Origin: Parelaphostrongylus tenuis
Lineage: Eukaryota > Nematoda > Chromadorea > Rhabditida > Metastrongylidae
Direction of reading: 5' to 3'
Length of the DNA: 64,000 nucleotides
NCBI GenBank assembly: GCA_019055375.1
Contig: JAHQIW010005335.1
Span: 124,001 to 188,000 of the forward strand
Shown here: positions 32,228 through 58,480 of the stretch, piece by piece
How positions within the stretch are numbered: the first letter of the stretch is position 1
How the letters are laid out: every line of letters begins with the position of its first letter
The notes under the pieces: model-generated
What the model saw: only the letters and a program-made list of their open reading frames with translations
What the model was told of the DNA's origin: nothing
Database searches by the model: none
Translations under genes and position numbers: made by a program

Positions 32228-32960
32228 AAGAAATGAATATTTGACTTCATTCGCTGGACACGAACACTTCATAAGAGTTTCAGTAATCATTGCACAGCCT
32301 AAATCTCTGGCTGGCGCCGTATGTGGCCTTTTTTCGAAAAGACGCTTTTATAACTCTTCGGCGAAAGGAAGATATTCGTGTTTCACACAAGCGTTTTTTC
32401 TCGCCAGACGGAGCCCTTTCTAAAGACTATCAGTAATCATTCGATAGCGTAAGATTACAGATTCTTACGCTGTGCTTATTTTCTGGGAAGACCATTTCTC
32501 TGCAGTGCAGCAGGGGAAATAAGATTGAATTCACATACGCGGGCAAGTTGTTCTTTTTTCAGTTCACGGATTGCGGAGTCGGGAAGGGTGGCCAAGGGGG
32601 GGAGGGGTGGGGGAGTCGCCGCGATTAGCGATTGATGGCGCCTATGTGGAATGCAATTTTTGTTATTCAATTAGAAATTGTTTTCTTTTTCTCCTCTTCG
32701 AAAAGAATTCCACATAAAAGTATGACTCTGATATCAAAAGATTCCCACTGCAGGTTTGTGTGCTTTTCGCTGTCCCAGCGAAGAAAAAGTTGGCTTGTGC
32801 GGCCGAGGTGGAACATAGTATTATTTCAAATTTTGTAGCGTTATAAAAGGGTCTTGATAAAAACGAGCTACGTGTCGCGCTAGCCAGAGGTTTAAGCTCT
32901 CGAATGATTGTTAACACTATTGTGAAAAGTTCTTGTCCAGCGAGTGGGGTCTAATAAACT
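32228..32960. mobile_element. Long-TIR element
   Basis: The left arm starts ATGAATATTTGACTTCATTC and the right arm ends GTTCTTGTCCAGCGAGTGGG in inverse orientation. The interior includes the G-rich run at 32578-32617. Confidence 0.65.
32578..32617 (+). other. Potential G-quadruplex run
   Basis: Four or more G runs of three or longer (GGG AA GGG ... GGGGGGG A GGGG T GGGGG) within 35 bases, in an otherwise AT-rich setting, inside a long-TIR element. Confidence 0.55.
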
Positions 32961-34436
32961 TTTATTCCCGGATAGCGGAAAAGAGTCACCAATACATATG
33001 CGAGCGCAGCATTCCGCATGGGTGGCAAAATTCAAATCGCGCTCTGAAATTAGTACATATCTACTGAGCAGTAATCAGTAAAGTCGCGGCAAACAAAATT
33101 TGTAGAGATGTCATTCTATTCTTTGGAGAAAGACCTAAAGTATCTTGAGGTACTTGAATAAATAGTTTCCGGAGGGCCGACGATAGGAAGGCTGCACGGC
33201 TCAAAATCTGTGCATACTCGACTTGAAACATATGGACACTATGGACCAGCATGTGCTTATATGATTGCGAATATGTCAAATGGAGCAGCAAAGTTGTGCG
33301 GAAGGGTAATGAAGATCTCTATGTGTCGTCAGAAGACAAGAGACTTTATTGCGGAGCCTGATTGTGGTTAACGTATAGACATGGTGCACGTGTTAACCTG
33401 TAACGGTCTCACATGCAGTTCGAGCCAGCTGTGAAGCAAAAAGCATGAGCCGTTTGCTCTGGTGCTGTGTGATGAAGCAAGCATAACTGTGTGTTAACGT
33501 TGCTGGACAGCTAATGATTATTTTGAAGATTAGCCATTGTACACCTTCTATAAATCAAGATTTTACTAAACCTACTCAAAAAGAAGTTCTAGCTTCCGTA
33601 GACTGAAAAAGGTGGATCTGCCGAAACGCCAGCCGATATTGCATCGAAAAATCTTCTTCTTAACAGCTTACTTTTTTATTTACTTTCTAAGAAAGCAGTA
33701 AATTATTGATCAGTGCCAAGATCATCAGAAAGTCGATCTTGGAGAAATATTTCAGCGACAAAAGACCATGTCGTCGGACAACTGAAAAGTCGTTAAAATC
33801 TACCAGCGAAGGAAAACTCATATTTGACACAAATCGTTCGCCAGTATCTAGCTTACGGAAACCACACTATCATCTGACTTGTTGATCCAGGTTATGGGAA
33901 GTTGTAAATCTCCAACGACATATTAGTAACGTAGTATACAGATTAGACATCACACAAATGAGGCGATAGGGTGATTACCAAAAGAAAAAAAAATCAAAAG
34001 CAATTGAGTGATAAATTGCAAATTTGACATCCGCGATACTGCAGCGACGTTATTTTTCTAATTTCGCTCTTAAGCGCTACAAAATTTCTTAACAAAAACT
34101 GAGCACTGAATAATAAGGAAATTTGAAAAGTACGATATCATAGTAACATTGGAACATGAATCGTACTCCAACCAAAAAATGCTTAATATAACAGTGAAGT
34201 TGAGGCATTATCCCGTTAGAATCTAGCTTCAAAATGCATTTTACGCATTGAGTTCAATGCAATCACTATGAAAGCTTGAATTGCGCCTAATCCTACGCTG
34301 CTGTTGTGCAAAATTGGATGTTAGCGTATGTAGTTTAGAGAAGTTAGAAAGTATCATTTTCTCAACATTCTAGTGTAATTTCGCACTGCATTTCTAGAGA
34401 AGTATTTTGTTGAGTTGCGAATACATTTTGAAGCTG
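32961..34436. other. No gene seen
   Basis: AT-rich, without coding signal or a clear repeat family. Confidence 0.45.
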
Positions 34437-34446
34437 AATCGACATT

Positions 34447-34700
34447 ATACCTTCATTTCGAATGCTTTATTAAGATCCTTTCATTATCATTTGGGCTAAC
34501 TTATCATGCGGTCTGGTAAGGGCTCTCGTACAGCCCGATACACGTGTTTCGTCCTTACAGACTCGTCAGTCGGGCAGAACCCGTCGTCTCTCGATAATTC
34601 TCTGTCTGGTCTGTAAGGACGAACTCTGTATCGGGCTGTACGAGAGCCCTTACCAGACCACATGACAAGTTGGCTCAAATAATAATGAAAGGATCTATTG
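34447..34700 (-). mobile_element. Second hammerhead-bearing palindromic element with 10-bp target duplication
   Basis: A 254-base element flanked by AATCGACATT at 34437-34446 and 34701-34710. The palindrome here is longer than in the 13.6-kb copy: it runs through the 3' half of the ribozyme, so the right arm repeats the ribozyme's 3' strand in the opposite sense (34610-34665, plus strand). Its length and last bases (GGATCTATTG) agree with the 13.6-kb element, which fixes the family's 3' boundary. Confidence 0.78.
34520..34582 (-). ncRNA. Type I hammerhead ribozyme, complete core
   Basis: On the minus strand: outer stem I GGGTTCT/AGAGCCC, inner stem I GCCCGA/TCGGGC (perfect 6 bp), core CTGACGA, stem II GTCT-GTAA-GGAC, GAA, stem III AC-ACGT-GT, H17 = A at 34539. 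Every invariant hammerhead position (C3, U4, G5, A6, G8, A9, G12, A13, A14, A15.1-U16.1) is present, so self-cleavage is predicted after position 34539 of the minus strand. Confidence 0.87.
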
Positions 34701-34784
34701 AATCGACATTGTTTCTTCATGCACTGTAGTGTGAAAAGCAGGAATAAATTAGAAACGTGAAATATGTGAAAGGGAGTGGTGGCA

Positions 34785-34975
34785 AAACGGGCCTTTGTAG
34801 TGCAACGGGTTAGAGCACGCGCTTCTGGATAGAATGAAATGCGGGTTTGAGTCCCGTCCAACGCGAAAGTTTGCGCATCACTCTACATCAGTGTTGACAG
34901 GTAGGACATCATACCACCGCTAATTGCGCTTAAATAAAAGGATTTTTTGATCATCCAATACCCAGTATCTGTTAG
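34785..34975 (+). repeat. tRNA-derived SINE family B, with A and B boxes
   Basis: TAGTGCAACGGGTTAGAGCA (A-box side, 34798) and GGGTTTGAGTCCCG (B box, 34841) are spaced as in a tRNA-derived pol III promoter. They are followed by a tail with CACTCTACATCAG. It begins about 75 bases after a hammerhead element. Other copies: 35085-35195 (+), 59715-59860 (-), 59940-60015 (+, partial), 63905-64000 (+, cut by the window end). No cloverleaf acceptor stem could be drawn, so this is not called a tRNA gene. Confidence 0.65.
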
Positions 34976-35292
34976 CGTGATGAGCTTCAATGTCGATACC
35001 GATTACCTGGACCAAACCGTTGACGGTAGGTTGCTGACAGATAGTTGCGTTGTAGCGGGGAAAGATAGCTGGTAAAACGGGCGCCAGTAGTGTAACGGGT
35101 TAAAGCACGCGCTCTGGGGTAGAGTGAGATGCGAGTACGAGCAGCGCCTGACGTAAAACTTTTGCACAGCACTCTACATCACTGGGTATATCTAAAAAGC
35201 GAAGTAGTTGAACAGGGAAGCAAGCCAATAAGTATATAAAGCATTGCAAAAAAATATAGTCCCTATCCATTCACTATCCTGTTTGCATTTTT

Positions 35293-35547
35293 TTATATCT
35301 GAGGTGATATGCTCAACATTAAAACGCTGCGTTCCCAAATTTCCGCTAAAGCTGAGCTTAATGTGTGAAGCGTCACGCGGCCATGCTCTGTAAGGGGAGG
35401 AGCAAGAGCTTCTATGGCTCGAAGCCGCCGAGTGAACGTCGATAACGGCGAGGAGCAAGTGGGTGGTGGTGGTGTCCAAAGTAATGCTACATTCACGTCA
35501 TCGATTCCACTAAAACCAGCTGATAACTCGATATTTGATGACGTCAT
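35293..35547 (-). CDS. Unrecognised open frame with exon-like composition
   Basis: An 84-residue frame, more GC-rich than its surroundings, with DDVNVALLWTPPPP and RRLRAIEALAPPLTEHGRV. I do not recognise the family. It lacks clear splice partners and lies between a SINE and a decayed RTE copy. It could be a stray exon, a fragment of an unknown element or chance. Confidence 0.2.
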   Translation of the reverse strand: MTSSNIELSAGFSGIDDVNVALLWTPPPPTCSSPLSTFTRRLRAIEALAPPLTEHGRVTLHTLSSALAEIWERSVLMLSISPQI

Positions 35548-35849
35548 AATTGCCCGTTATTGATTGATTATCGACGACCTACTCAAAATAATCATCATGG
35601 CTACGCGACACTACGAAAATAATACCAGGTATGGAACTGAGCTTTTCATGTCCGCTATTTCCTATCAGTAGATGGTTTAATTCGTGTTTTCTATCATTTA
35701 TTTCATTCGGTGCTATAAAACAGACAACTTGCCTGGTATAAAATATTATAGCGTCAGATCGGTGAATGTTAAAATTTAGTGGATGGCCTATCTTCACTGG
35801 TAGTGTGGACCGCAGCATGATTTCCATTCGTTTCTCTCCACCACAGTTG

Positions 35850-37020
35850 TCATCTACAGTGGTGGCCTATTTCGAACATGCTGACGCCCGCGAGGCTCAT
35901 TTCGTAATCTTGATTCGTTTGCATTTCCGAAGCCAGATAGTGACGTTAGGCAACAAATATGTCCGCCCATTGTTTGCATGGTCGTCGAAGAGGCGGCCAC
36001 ATTTTCTTGAAGTCCACTTCACTGCTCTTTCCGTTCCTCTGTCATGAGTTCTTCTTATCACGTGATCGGACCAGTTTCGTTTCCCTATAGATCAGTATTT
36101 TCTCGGATCCCGATGCGATAGTCTTCGAAGATACGAGCTGCACATACCGACCGGCTCGACGTTGTGAGAGCGGGTACTATTCGGGTGAGATTGTACAAGT
36201 GATCTGTGATGAGCAGCAGATTTCCTGAAGTCGTTGAAGTGTCAGTCCACACCTTTGCTGTATGGAACGCTTAGAGGATGTTAAGTCGACAGATGAGCTC
36301 GGAGTTTTAGCTCTGTAGGGTTCATCAACGGCTTTGAGAGGTGCGAATGCGGCCCATGTTGCCTTTTATATTTACTCTAGATCCTTTTCCATATTGTTCT
36401 CCATGTATATAAACAACCAATCTGCTCGATTTCTTCTTCTTTACACTTTAGGCTCTCATGAACCAGATCTTCGTACTATTTGTGCGCAATCTAATCTTCT
36501 CCTTCATTAGTTCCTAAGTTCATTAAGCATCGTCTCTGCTTCACTGCTACTACTCGAAAAGATAACGATATAATCTGCGAAACGGCAGTTTTATAGGAAT
36601 TTTCCATCAATACGTGGTGACCTTCTTGTCCCAATTGAGTGACTTCATTATCCACTGCAGTGTGGCAGTAAACAGCTTTGACGATAGATGTCGCCTTATC
36701 GAACATCTTTTATGGGTATGGCAAAGGATCTATAGAAAAGCTGCACTTTTTGCGTTGTTTACGGCAACATTCAGATAATGCTCATCCCACGATAAGACCG
36801 CTTTCGTTTCCAGGGTGTCAAACGCTTTATCGTATTCCAAAGAGGACAAGGGAGATGGTATTCTCGGTGCTGTTAGAACTATACTTTCTTAATTTGTTAT
36901 GCCTCATCCAAGGGCTCTCATGTGAATAGCTTGTAGAGTTCACTGAGCAAGCATATCAGACGATAATTATGAAAATCCCTTCGATTACCCTTATTGAGTA
37001 GCATGACTATACGCGACTTC
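35850..37020 (-). pseudogene. Decayed RTE-type LINE reverse transcriptase
   Basis: Minus-strand fragments read NYRLICLLSELYKLFT (about 36960-36910), a motif B remnant with VKAVYCH at 36670, CRFADYIVIFSSSSSEAE at 36580-36520 (FADY for FADD) and RAAWAAFAPL near 36330. Stops and small deletions interrupt all of it. Confidence 0.7.
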
Positions 37021-38170
37021 CTCAACTGGTCTGAAATTTCTCTCTTTGAAGGACTGATGCCATGTACGTTGCGAGAAATCTATACAGTTTGCCTCCAGCT
37101 ATAAGGAAGTCGTCGGTGATACTATCAGGGCTTAGTGCTAACCCTCTCATCGTGCTTTCTATCGCAATTCAAACGTCAAAGTATAGAAATCTTGGCGGTT
37201 TATCTTGAGTCAAAGCCACAGTCCGTGATGGGCTGGTAGATTGGTACAGAACTTTTTCGTTTTGTTACAATTATGGCGAGATATAGAAATGATTCCATCT
37301 TCGATCGTTAGGGTGCAGTTTTCTTGTCATAATTTTTGCTTGTTGGTTTTAAAAAATCTATTCATATTCGGTTCAAACAGCCATTAAGCAGAAGTATAGC
37401 TTATAAACACACTAATATACACGTATTCGAGAATCTAAAAGATTAATAAACAATAGTAAAAACTGTACAAATTTGCGCCGAATTTTTCTATTGGACTTGT
37501 GAGTTATCGATTCAATGTGGTGTCTTGGATTGAAAATTCATGCATGGCTAATGTCAGGCAGAAAATGGAACAACGGCTTGATATCATTTATCGATGAACA
37601 CCAGCCAAATTCTATGTTGTTGATCTCATTATTGTTTATATATTTACATGATCCGTCACGACAAATTATTACGCCGATCTCAGCAGTTGTTTCAGATAAA
37701 TTCCCTTTCTAAATGTCTAGACTGCCTGTCGAGTCGATTCTCTTTGCAGTCTCGAAAATAACCGAGTTATAGGATTCCCCATGATTGCAGAAGAACGTTA
37801 CTAGAGGGTCGTACCACCACCTTACTTCTAGTAAACTGCCTCACTAACCACTCAGTTATGCTGGGCCTTTGAGTTCGCTGCATTTAAATGATTAGTCTTC
37901 ATACTGATGACTCTTTGAGTTTGAGCGAAGAATGCTTAACTAAAATTTTATTTTATTGTTGAATAAAAATACTCGTGTTTTACTTAAATAAGAGAATCAG
38001 GAATTATATTAAAGCATGCCGAGGTTAATAGAGTCGGTCTTGGGAATTGTTGAATATATGAATTTTTTTATCGCTTTTGTTACTGCACCACCACGGCGAT
38101 CTCATAGTTCTCCCTTCTTAATTGTGTTAATTGAAAGCGCTGTCAACAAATCGAAATACGTAAGCGTTAA
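37021..38170. other. Upstream region of ric-19, no other gene seen
   Basis: AT-rich. The ric-19 promoter should lie here or further upstream, because the visible acceptor at 38180 implies an unseen outron. No defined motif was recognised. Confidence 0.4.
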
Positions 38171-38184
38171 CATTTTCTAGTGGT

Positions 38185-38187
<3 letters not shown>
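38171..38187 (+). promoter_or_regulatory. Probable spliced-leader acceptor and start codon of ric-19
   Basis: CATTTTCTAG ends at 38180 and the ATG is at 38185, 4 bases on. The placement is the same as for the SNIP1-type gene and is typical of nematode SL trans-splicing. The acceptor is visible; trans-splicing is inferred. Confidence 0.65.
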
Positions 38188-53683
<15,496 letters not shown>

Positions 53684-53728
53684 CATTTATCCAGTATATC
53701 AACCACTTGTACCGATCTTCTAGTTGTA

Positions 53729-53734
53729 AATAAA
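53729..53734 (+). terminator. Poly(A) signal of ric-19
   Basis: AATAAA lies 46 bases after the ric-19 stop codon, a normal nematode 3'-UTR distance. Confidence 0.65.
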
Positions 53735-56700
53735 TTTTGACTTATACGATCAAGAACAAATTCGATGTTCTTAATCCCTTCGCATTTTAAAACCTCCTAG
53801 CATGCCTATGACATCATGTCCATCAAAAACAATAATACGCTTCACTGAAATTTCCTGAGTTTCCTACATTGCTCGAGAAAAAGTCTTCGTTTCCAAAATC
53901 GGCTGTAAAATATGCATTTCAGCTTTCAATAATACAACACGAGTTTTCCGAGGACATCAACTGACTTTAGAAGCAAAAGAAAAAAAATAAGAAAAAAGCT
54001 GTGAACGCTCAGCATAAGATAAACCATGAATTTATTTAAAGTCTTTAAAATGAGTCAGCATGAGCCGCGATATAGCCATGCTGAACCGTTCACGGAATTT
54101 ATCACAAACAGCTGCACGACTTTGTTGATCTAATAGATTTCCTTGATTTGGAATTTAGACAGTTTTACGACAACATCGCATCTCATCACTAATCGGCCAA
54201 GCGCTCCGAGAGAATACAACAAAGAAAATCCGTTATTATTCACTATAATGTTCGATCGAATTTCCACAGCAGTAAGCTTCTGCTAGGAATTTGATGAAAC
54301 GTGTTTAAAAAGCTGACCATCGATCCTAAGAGACCACTACTGTGGTGCGATAACGACTGATGAGATGACGAGCAACCATTTATGGAAATATTGTTATGAC
54401 TGACTCAAAAAAGGACGAACCAACTGTTGCACATGATGGTGCGACACCTATCGACTAGGCACCACCATGATGTTGCGTTGAAACTATTGAGGGAAAATGT
54501 TGACATTTCATGAGTGTAGCTTTACTTGTAAGTTTTGTTTCCTCAAAATCTGCTATTTTCCCCACATCTTCCATTTAGAAAATCTGAATTGATCATAAGT
54601 TGAGCCGAAAAATAAGGACGTCGATGTTTAAGATGCAATTTGAGTTTAAGAATAGTGTACAATAAGAAAAGAGACGAAAGGCTTTATTTGTGAGCAACAA
54701 TCAAACTTGAAATAGAGTAAACATTATTTACAACTCAATGAGATGATTCGAAGTTACCGAAAAAATTCTGTCACCCAAGCGGTAAAGGAAACCGGTAATG
54801 TCAATGCAGCCATACCTTCTAGCCATCCCAGTGCAGCACCTTAATCAGTAATACACCACATGTTAACCCATTCGGGACCAAGTGTACGAAAAATAGTATA
54901 AGAGCCTTTTCCGTGGTTTTCTCGTCGTGCACAGATTTTTTCACTGATTCGCTGATCGTTGATAAGTGAAAAATTGCAATTCTAACATTGAGCTTGATAT
55001 ATGGAAAGGCTTTTTTGATGCGTAAAACAACGGAGAGAAAATTACGTTTTGCCTTTTGAGCGTACTGTGTGTTCTGCACTCAGTTTGCCTCGAATTTTCT
55101 TCAGATATTTTTCGCCAGAGTTTTAGAATTCATTCGGTAAATTGAGAAAAGACAATTTTAACATGTAGTTTGACTTTCTAAAAGACCTTTTTACTGCGCT
55201 GTAGTAACAGCAAGAGATAATTTCGCTCCACACTCGGCGAGCGTAATTTCCTGGCTATGGTCTGCCTTTAGCTTTTAATCAGATTTTCAACACTAACTTA
55301 ATAATCATTTGACAGTAAAAATCTTGGTAAATCTAAAAACAATTTTAAATATCGAAAAAAGTCCTTGCAGAGTGCTGTAAGAGTGAAAAAAGATTACGTT
55401 TCTCACTCGGAGTAGTTACCTCGTTGCGTGAACTTCATATCGAGTTTACTGAGTGGTTTAGAATGAGATCATTCTCATATCTAGTTCATATCTATAGAAC
55501 GATAGAACACAGCCTTTTCCACACTAATGTAAGATTTGAAGATTTTTAAGAGACGGAGAAAAATTTCCAACGAATAACAAAAATCGCGCTCTTTCAAGGC
55601 AGCAATAGAAATCGCCGCCCACAACACTGATTCAAGAGAGCGCAATTTTCGCTGTTTGATCGAGAATTTTTCTCTTCCAAATTAATTTCAAGAGGTTTTT
55701 CCAGTCTTCCAACACGCCAAGATTTCCATAACACGCTAATACGCTATCGATGCAAATATATTTCATATGTGCAAGGAAAACTCCGAGGATGAAGCGCAAT
55801 TTTATTTCTGCTCTCATACAACCCATGACGACTTTTTGGCAGCCCAAATCGAGTGTAAGAACAGTGAAAATTAATGTTATCAAGTATCTACTAGACGTTT
55901 GGCCTCGCACCCTAGCCGAGAGACAAGGCAAACCGAATGCAAAGTATTATTTTATTTTGTTACAACAGCGCATAAAGGTTTTCTTAGAAAATCAAGCGGC
56001 GTACTAGAATGGCCGAGATTTCAGCTTTCATATGATTACTGCAGTCTGAGAGAAATTCCTTCTCCAATGAAAAAGGCTCGGTCTCGAAAGAGTGAGATTT
56101 CTAGAAAATGTGAAAGGTACGTTATGAAGTGAATAAGATTTATTGCATCTTGATAAGGCATAGTAACTCTCACCAAATATTTACATTGCTCTTCGTATAC
56201 GTCTAAATATTTCTGTCCTGGTACCAAAAAAACACATGATAAACTATGGAGGATAACCCAAAAACCCTAACCATAGCTACCACAAGAGCTGTGTCAGTCT
56301 CCTGGATTTCACGGACGTAGTTAATTATTCTATTATGTATTATTATGGTAATAACATCAAGATTTGAATGAATATTTGTTTGGAATGGACATTGTGAATC
56401 TGAAGAAAAAGGATATCTCCATATCTCCTATATATGCCTACCTCCTATGACATCACTGCAATAGTGCCGTCCCATTCCAACTCGACTTAGTGCGACAACC
56501 ACCGAAATTCCACGAACGACTACACGGTATTTTGGAAAGAAAGCACCACTAAATCATGGCATATTCTCACTGTTAGTCTTCAGGATTTTTCTACAGTTGC
56601 ATAGAAAAGTTTTGGTTTAATCTCAAAATGTCGACGTTTTTGTTTTTAGTTTCTTTTTTCTTTGCGCTACCCCATTCCGCCCACACCTCCTCCCCCTTCC

Positions 56701-56934
56701 TCAACCACCCCCCCCCCCCCTCCAGCCCTCCCTAGACTCTGAGAAAGTAATAAAGATGCTTAATTGTTTAGAAACCTAGTATATACTTGAGTATATGCTC
56801 CTAAAGAAGTGTCGAATGCTTCATCCTTTTCTGATTCATACAAAGACTGCTAAATAACTTTTACAAGCCGGATAACTCTTATTTTATTGCAAAAGAAGAA
56901 GCCTATGATCGTATGCAATGATCACCTCTAACTC
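53735..56934. other. No gene seen
   Basis: Includes decayed repeat sequence beginning CATTCGGGACCAAGTGTACG (54865), related to sequence at 39640. The open frames are short and unsupported. Confidence 0.45.
56690..56735 (-). other. Poly-C run, potential G-quadruplex on the minus strand
   Basis: A run of about 14 C bases is flanked by CCCCC and CCC groups. The complementary strand fits a G-quadruplex pattern. Homopolymer length may be unreliable. Confidence 0.5.
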
Positions 56935-57090
56935 TTACGGGATGGTGGACCCACGGCCTCCACATCGCTGACCCCCATCGTGTTGCGTCTACCAAGGGCA
57001 CGCTGGGGGTTAAACACCATTGTTAGACGCAACACGCTGGGGTATGAAATTCACAGGCCGTGTGTCTAAAGTCCCGTAAAGGTTCATAAT
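56935..57090. mobile_element. Short MITE of the CGGGACC family
   Basis: The ends TTACGGGATGGTGGACC and GTCTAAAGTCCCGTAAAG are inverted. The centre carries CACGCTGGGGGTTAAAC and its inverse. Relatives: 29945-30120 and the two ends around the RTE at 19308 and 21285. Confidence 0.55.
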
Positions 57091-57284
57091 GAATTTCCAC
57101 AGTGTACTTTACAAATAGGTAATGAAATAAATATCGTTAGAAATATCATAGACTGCATAGGTGCCTAGAAGTACTACGTGTCTCAAACTCACTCTATCAA
57201 AAAATTCCACTGATTTTCTAACTGAAACTATAGTAATCTTTTGAACATTATCGATACATTTGGAACAGCTATATGATAACATAC

Positions 57285-57797
57285 CAAATTGTAGCCAACA
57301 TTGCTGCTCGTGCGGAGTGCCCGGAAGGGAACGAGAACTCGTCAACGACTGGAGCTTCCAAGACCTGATTATGGCCAAAAATTCTGACGAGAAGAACCTT
57401 AGTATTATACATATCAAAGTCAAAGAAGAAGTAAAATACCAAAAATTGTGCCATAGTGGAGGTGGAATGAATGGGCCTGATATATACATGAAATAAGATA
57501 ATTTCCACTGAAGCATCAAAACACTAAAAAACTGAACCTGATCGTCGACGTTGTAGATAGGACGAGGTCGCTGAGATTGTTAGCTTGACCACACCCACGA
57601 TACATAAATCTGCTAAGAGCCCTAAAAAGATTTGCTAAGTGAATAATGGCAAATATGAGAAGGAAGGAAGAAAGATAATCGAAATATTTACCTATATTCA
57701 GAATGACAAGCTGATGCTGAGCCTCTGCATCCCATTTACCGGACACTGAACACACGAGGGCTAAAGAGCTTCCAACAAGCCATGGGAGACCATTCAT
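57285..57797 (-). CDS. Part of a PAP2 lipid phosphatase gene, PLPP6/7 type
   Basis: Three exon-like segments. 57797-57692 codes for MNGLPWLVGSSLALV...QLVILNI, 57621-57538 for LLADLCIVGVVKLTI...QRRRS (a membrane segment and a basic loop), and 57383-57285 for IFGHNQ...VVDEFSFPSGHSARAAMLATIW. FSFPSGHSARA is the second PAP2 phosphatase motif and GHNQ matches the loop before it in PLPP6. Family members dephosphorylate isoprenoid or presqualene diphosphates in the ER or nuclear membrane. The first junction is in phase (TTTTTAG acceptor before 57621). The junction into 57383 needs another phase, so a boundary is wrong or the gene is damaged. The first segment may be internal, because the acceptor AG directly precedes the ATG. 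The third PAP2 motif (SRxxxGRH...D) was not found downstream, so the gene is incomplete here. Confidence 0.6.
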
Positions 57798-58134
57798 CTA
57801 AAAAGACGATTCTTATCATCTCGTAGGGCTCATGTATCAGTTTTCCCAACATTGTTTGATGATCTACATAGTGGCTGATCAACGACTTCGAAATCTATGC
57901 ACGCTCTCGGAAACAGCTGGATTGATTATGTAGCAGCGGATAGACATTAGAGCCTTTTCGTTACCCAAACAATTTTTATCAACAGGACGCTTTTTGGGAG
58001 AGCAGGAGGAGAAGGAGGAGAGAGTCACAAGTTCACAGCGAAGTTACGTGAAAATAGTGAGCTGAGGAAAAAGTCCCTTAACACCCGCTGAAAATTCAAA
58101 ATTACTACATAAATTCAATTGAGAACAATTACTA

Positions 58135-58480
58135 TTATTCTTCAAAGTAAGGACCATCATTGTCCACAACCTTCTACCAACGGTCTGCGAGCTCCTGGAC
58201 CAGCTCGAATGCGCCATTCCTTGGGCTTCAAATCAAGAAAACTCCTGACATGCCTCTTCATCATGATGAAATATCTCAAATTGGAGTCCACAGCAGGAAA
58301 TGTTCTATTGAGCGAAAATCGTGCCATAATCGGCACGGCGCAGCATCTGGACTGTAGGTTGGGTACGGTAAAACCTCGACTCCCTCTAATTTATCGAACA
58401 TTTTCTAAGTCTTCTTTGCAGTGTGAAGTTTGGCTTGCCTTGTTGAAAGAGCGTACGCCTTCGATGATTCGATATCGGCT
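58135..58480 (-). pseudogene. Mariner transposase relic, catalytic and C-terminal part
   Basis: Minus-strand frames give RQAKLHTAKKT, then EVLPYPTYSPDAAP (the YSPDxAP block with the third catalytic Asp of mariners), then ELVQELADRW and KVVDNDGPYFE (C-terminus). Stops and frameshifts separate the blocks, so it is dead. Confidence 0.75.

Noticed and set aside
34785..34870. Functional tRNA gene
   Set aside because: A and B boxes are present, but no acceptor stem or anticodon arm can be drawn and several similar copies exist. A SINE fits better.
54340..54420. CTGATGAG near 54358 as another hammerhead
   Set aside because: No GAAAC segment or pairing stems follow within the needed distance.
57621..57640. 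Acceptor CACTTAG at about 57636 for the phosphatase second exon
   Set aside because: It puts the membrane segment out of frame. The TTTTTAG acceptor before 57621 restores phase with the first exon.
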